DNA from: Balanoglossus misakiensis
Lineage: Eukaryota > Hemichordata
Direction: 5' to 3'
NCBI GenBank assembly: GCA_040954595.2
Contig: CM082583.2
Span: 620,001-684,000, forward strand
Length of the DNA stretch: 64,000 nt
Under the pieces are notes generated by a model. It did no database searches and had not been told where the DNA came from. It worked only from the letters and a program-made list of their open reading frames with translations. Made by a program: the position numbers and the translations under genes. Positions 63,243-64,000 of the stretch are shown one piece after another. The stretch's first letter is position 1. Each line of letters begins with the position of its first letter.

Positions 63243-64000
63243 GAATTCAATGTTAGAAAACCCGTGTGGAAAGTATCTCTACCCGTTTGAAACTAAGAAA
63301 AGAATTTATTCTTATTTATTTTGTAAAAAAGACAATTTTTCGAAAAAAAGTCGAAAATGGTAATTTTGTCTTGGGTGATTCAAATTATACCGCCTTTTCT
63401 GGAATTTGCTGCACTTCTTACAAGAGAACGACACTTCATGCTCCATAATATTTCGGAAAATGAAGAAAAGAGTTATTTTTTATGATTTTTTAAAAATTTA
63501 CCATTTTTGTCAAAATATGGCCAAAATGGCTATTTTGTCTTGAATTCCGTCAATATATCTGCATTTTTGGAGTGGTCGAAAGTTTTAACATACAATCAAC
63601 ATGTCATATATGATCAGGGCACCAAATTCGAATAACAAAGGTTTTTTTATTTTTTTTCTTCTAAAAATGACATTTTCAAGGAAAATTTGGTAAAACTCAA
63701 TTTTGTCTGCAGTGAGCCAAATTAGACGGTCTTTTGTGGAATTTGTATCGATATATACATACGAAGAGCATTCTATACTCCATCAGATTTCCGAAAATGT
63801 AGAAAACAGGTATTTTTTTGTAATTTTCAAAAATTTACCATTTTGACCAAATTGTGGCTAAAATTGTTATTTCGTGTTGAATGCCGCCAGTGTCACTGCT
63901 TTTAAAAGTCATAAAAACTTTTAACATACAAGCAATTGTTTATATATGATCAGGTCACCGAATTAAACAAATAAAGAATGTTTTGCCTATAAATGACCTT
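63243..64000 (+). repeat. U32, partial unit: S1, S2 and part of S3
   Basis: The unit is cut by the right edge inside S3. It follows U31 closely (TTTTGTCTTGAATTCC, AATTAAACAAATAAAG, CCTATAAATGACC), with the private change TTCGAATAACAAAGG near 63628 and one fewer T at GTTATTTCGTG. Confidence 0.93.

Larger units (their letters stand above)
1..64000. repeat. Tandem satellite array, ~2.05-kb nested units
   Basis: The whole window is made of head-to-tail units on one strand orientation, with no inversion seen. The landmark GAATTCAATGTT (or a one-base variant) recurs at 383, 2764, 4812, 6864, 8916, 10967, 14190, 16240, 18129, 19690, 21740, 23788, 25839, 28049, 29274, 31323, 33367, 35408, 37461, 39507, 41397, 43448, 45497, 47223, 49114, 51161, 53203, 55248, 57296, 59334, 61289 and 63243. 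Three levels are nested: the 2.05-kb unit, a 162-bp dimer of 78- and 84-bp monomers in the GC-rich half, and a ~300-336-bp diverged triplet in the AT-rich half. The family is not one I recognise. A centromeric or pericentromeric role is possible but is not shown by sequence. Confidence 0.97.

Noticed and set aside
1-64000. Ribosomal DNA intergenic spacer
   Set aside because: Spacer subrepeats could look like this, but no 18S, 5.8S, 28S or 5S sequence appears anywhere in 64 kb.

Overview
The window is one uninterrupted tandem satellite array. I see no credible protein-coding gene, tRNA, rRNA or CRISPR in it. I recognise 31 complete repeat units, each opened by the motif GAATTCAATGTT, plus the tail of one unit at the left edge and the start of another at the right edge. 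Most units are 2,038-2,053 bp. The exceptions are 1,225, 1,561, 1,726, 1,889-1,891, 1,954-1,955, 2,210, 2,381 and 3,223 bp. I do not recognise the family. The source is probably a eukaryotic, likely invertebrate, heterochromatic region. The reasons are the size and purity of the array, the 5'-truncated non-LTR retrotransposon inside it, and a CpG-rich GC block that shows no obvious CpG decay.

Each unit has the same fixed plan, with coordinates given here for the reference unit U11 (21740-23787). An AT-rich block of about 955 bp comes first. It is itself three diverged subrepeats: S1 21740-22037, S2 22038-22371 and S3 22372-22693. A pure C tract follows (22694-22704; 9-18 C elsewhere), then a 216-bp cap segment (22705-22920). 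Last comes a GC-rich block of ten ordered monomers M1-M10 (22921-23735) and a half monomer M11 (23736-23787). Odd monomers are about 78 bp and even ones about 84 bp, so the basic module is a dimer of about 162 bp. Every monomer slot has its own diagnostic sequence, which allows deletions, duplications and hybrids to be read directly.

Region by region: 0-6 kb holds U0-U3, and U1 carries two extra dimers. At 6-10 kb U4 and U5 are almost identical. At 11-14.2 kb U6 is expanded to 22 monomers and carries the only foreign insertion, a 187-bp 3' fragment of a non-LTR retrotransposon at 13688-13874. At 16-20 kb U8 and U9 are shortened by one and three dimers. At 26-29 kb U13 has an extra dimer, and U14 lost three dimers plus one AT subrepeat. 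At 31-38 kb U16-U19 form a two-unit higher-order repeat of about 4.09 kb. At 39-45 kb U20-U22 are close relatives. At 45-49 kb U23 and U24 are shortened. At 51-55 kb U26 and U27 are near-identical. From 55 kb to the end U28 and U30-U32 form a related family, in which U30 and U31 have lost a single monomer.

The most informative biology is the mode of evolution. Unit lengths vary in steps of one dimer. Crossovers leave hybrid monomers in register. Patches of sequence move between units up to about 23 kb apart. All of this fits unequal exchange and gene conversion. The short open frames in the window are by-products of the repeats: their lengths depend on C- or T-tract length or on a single stop-codon substitution.
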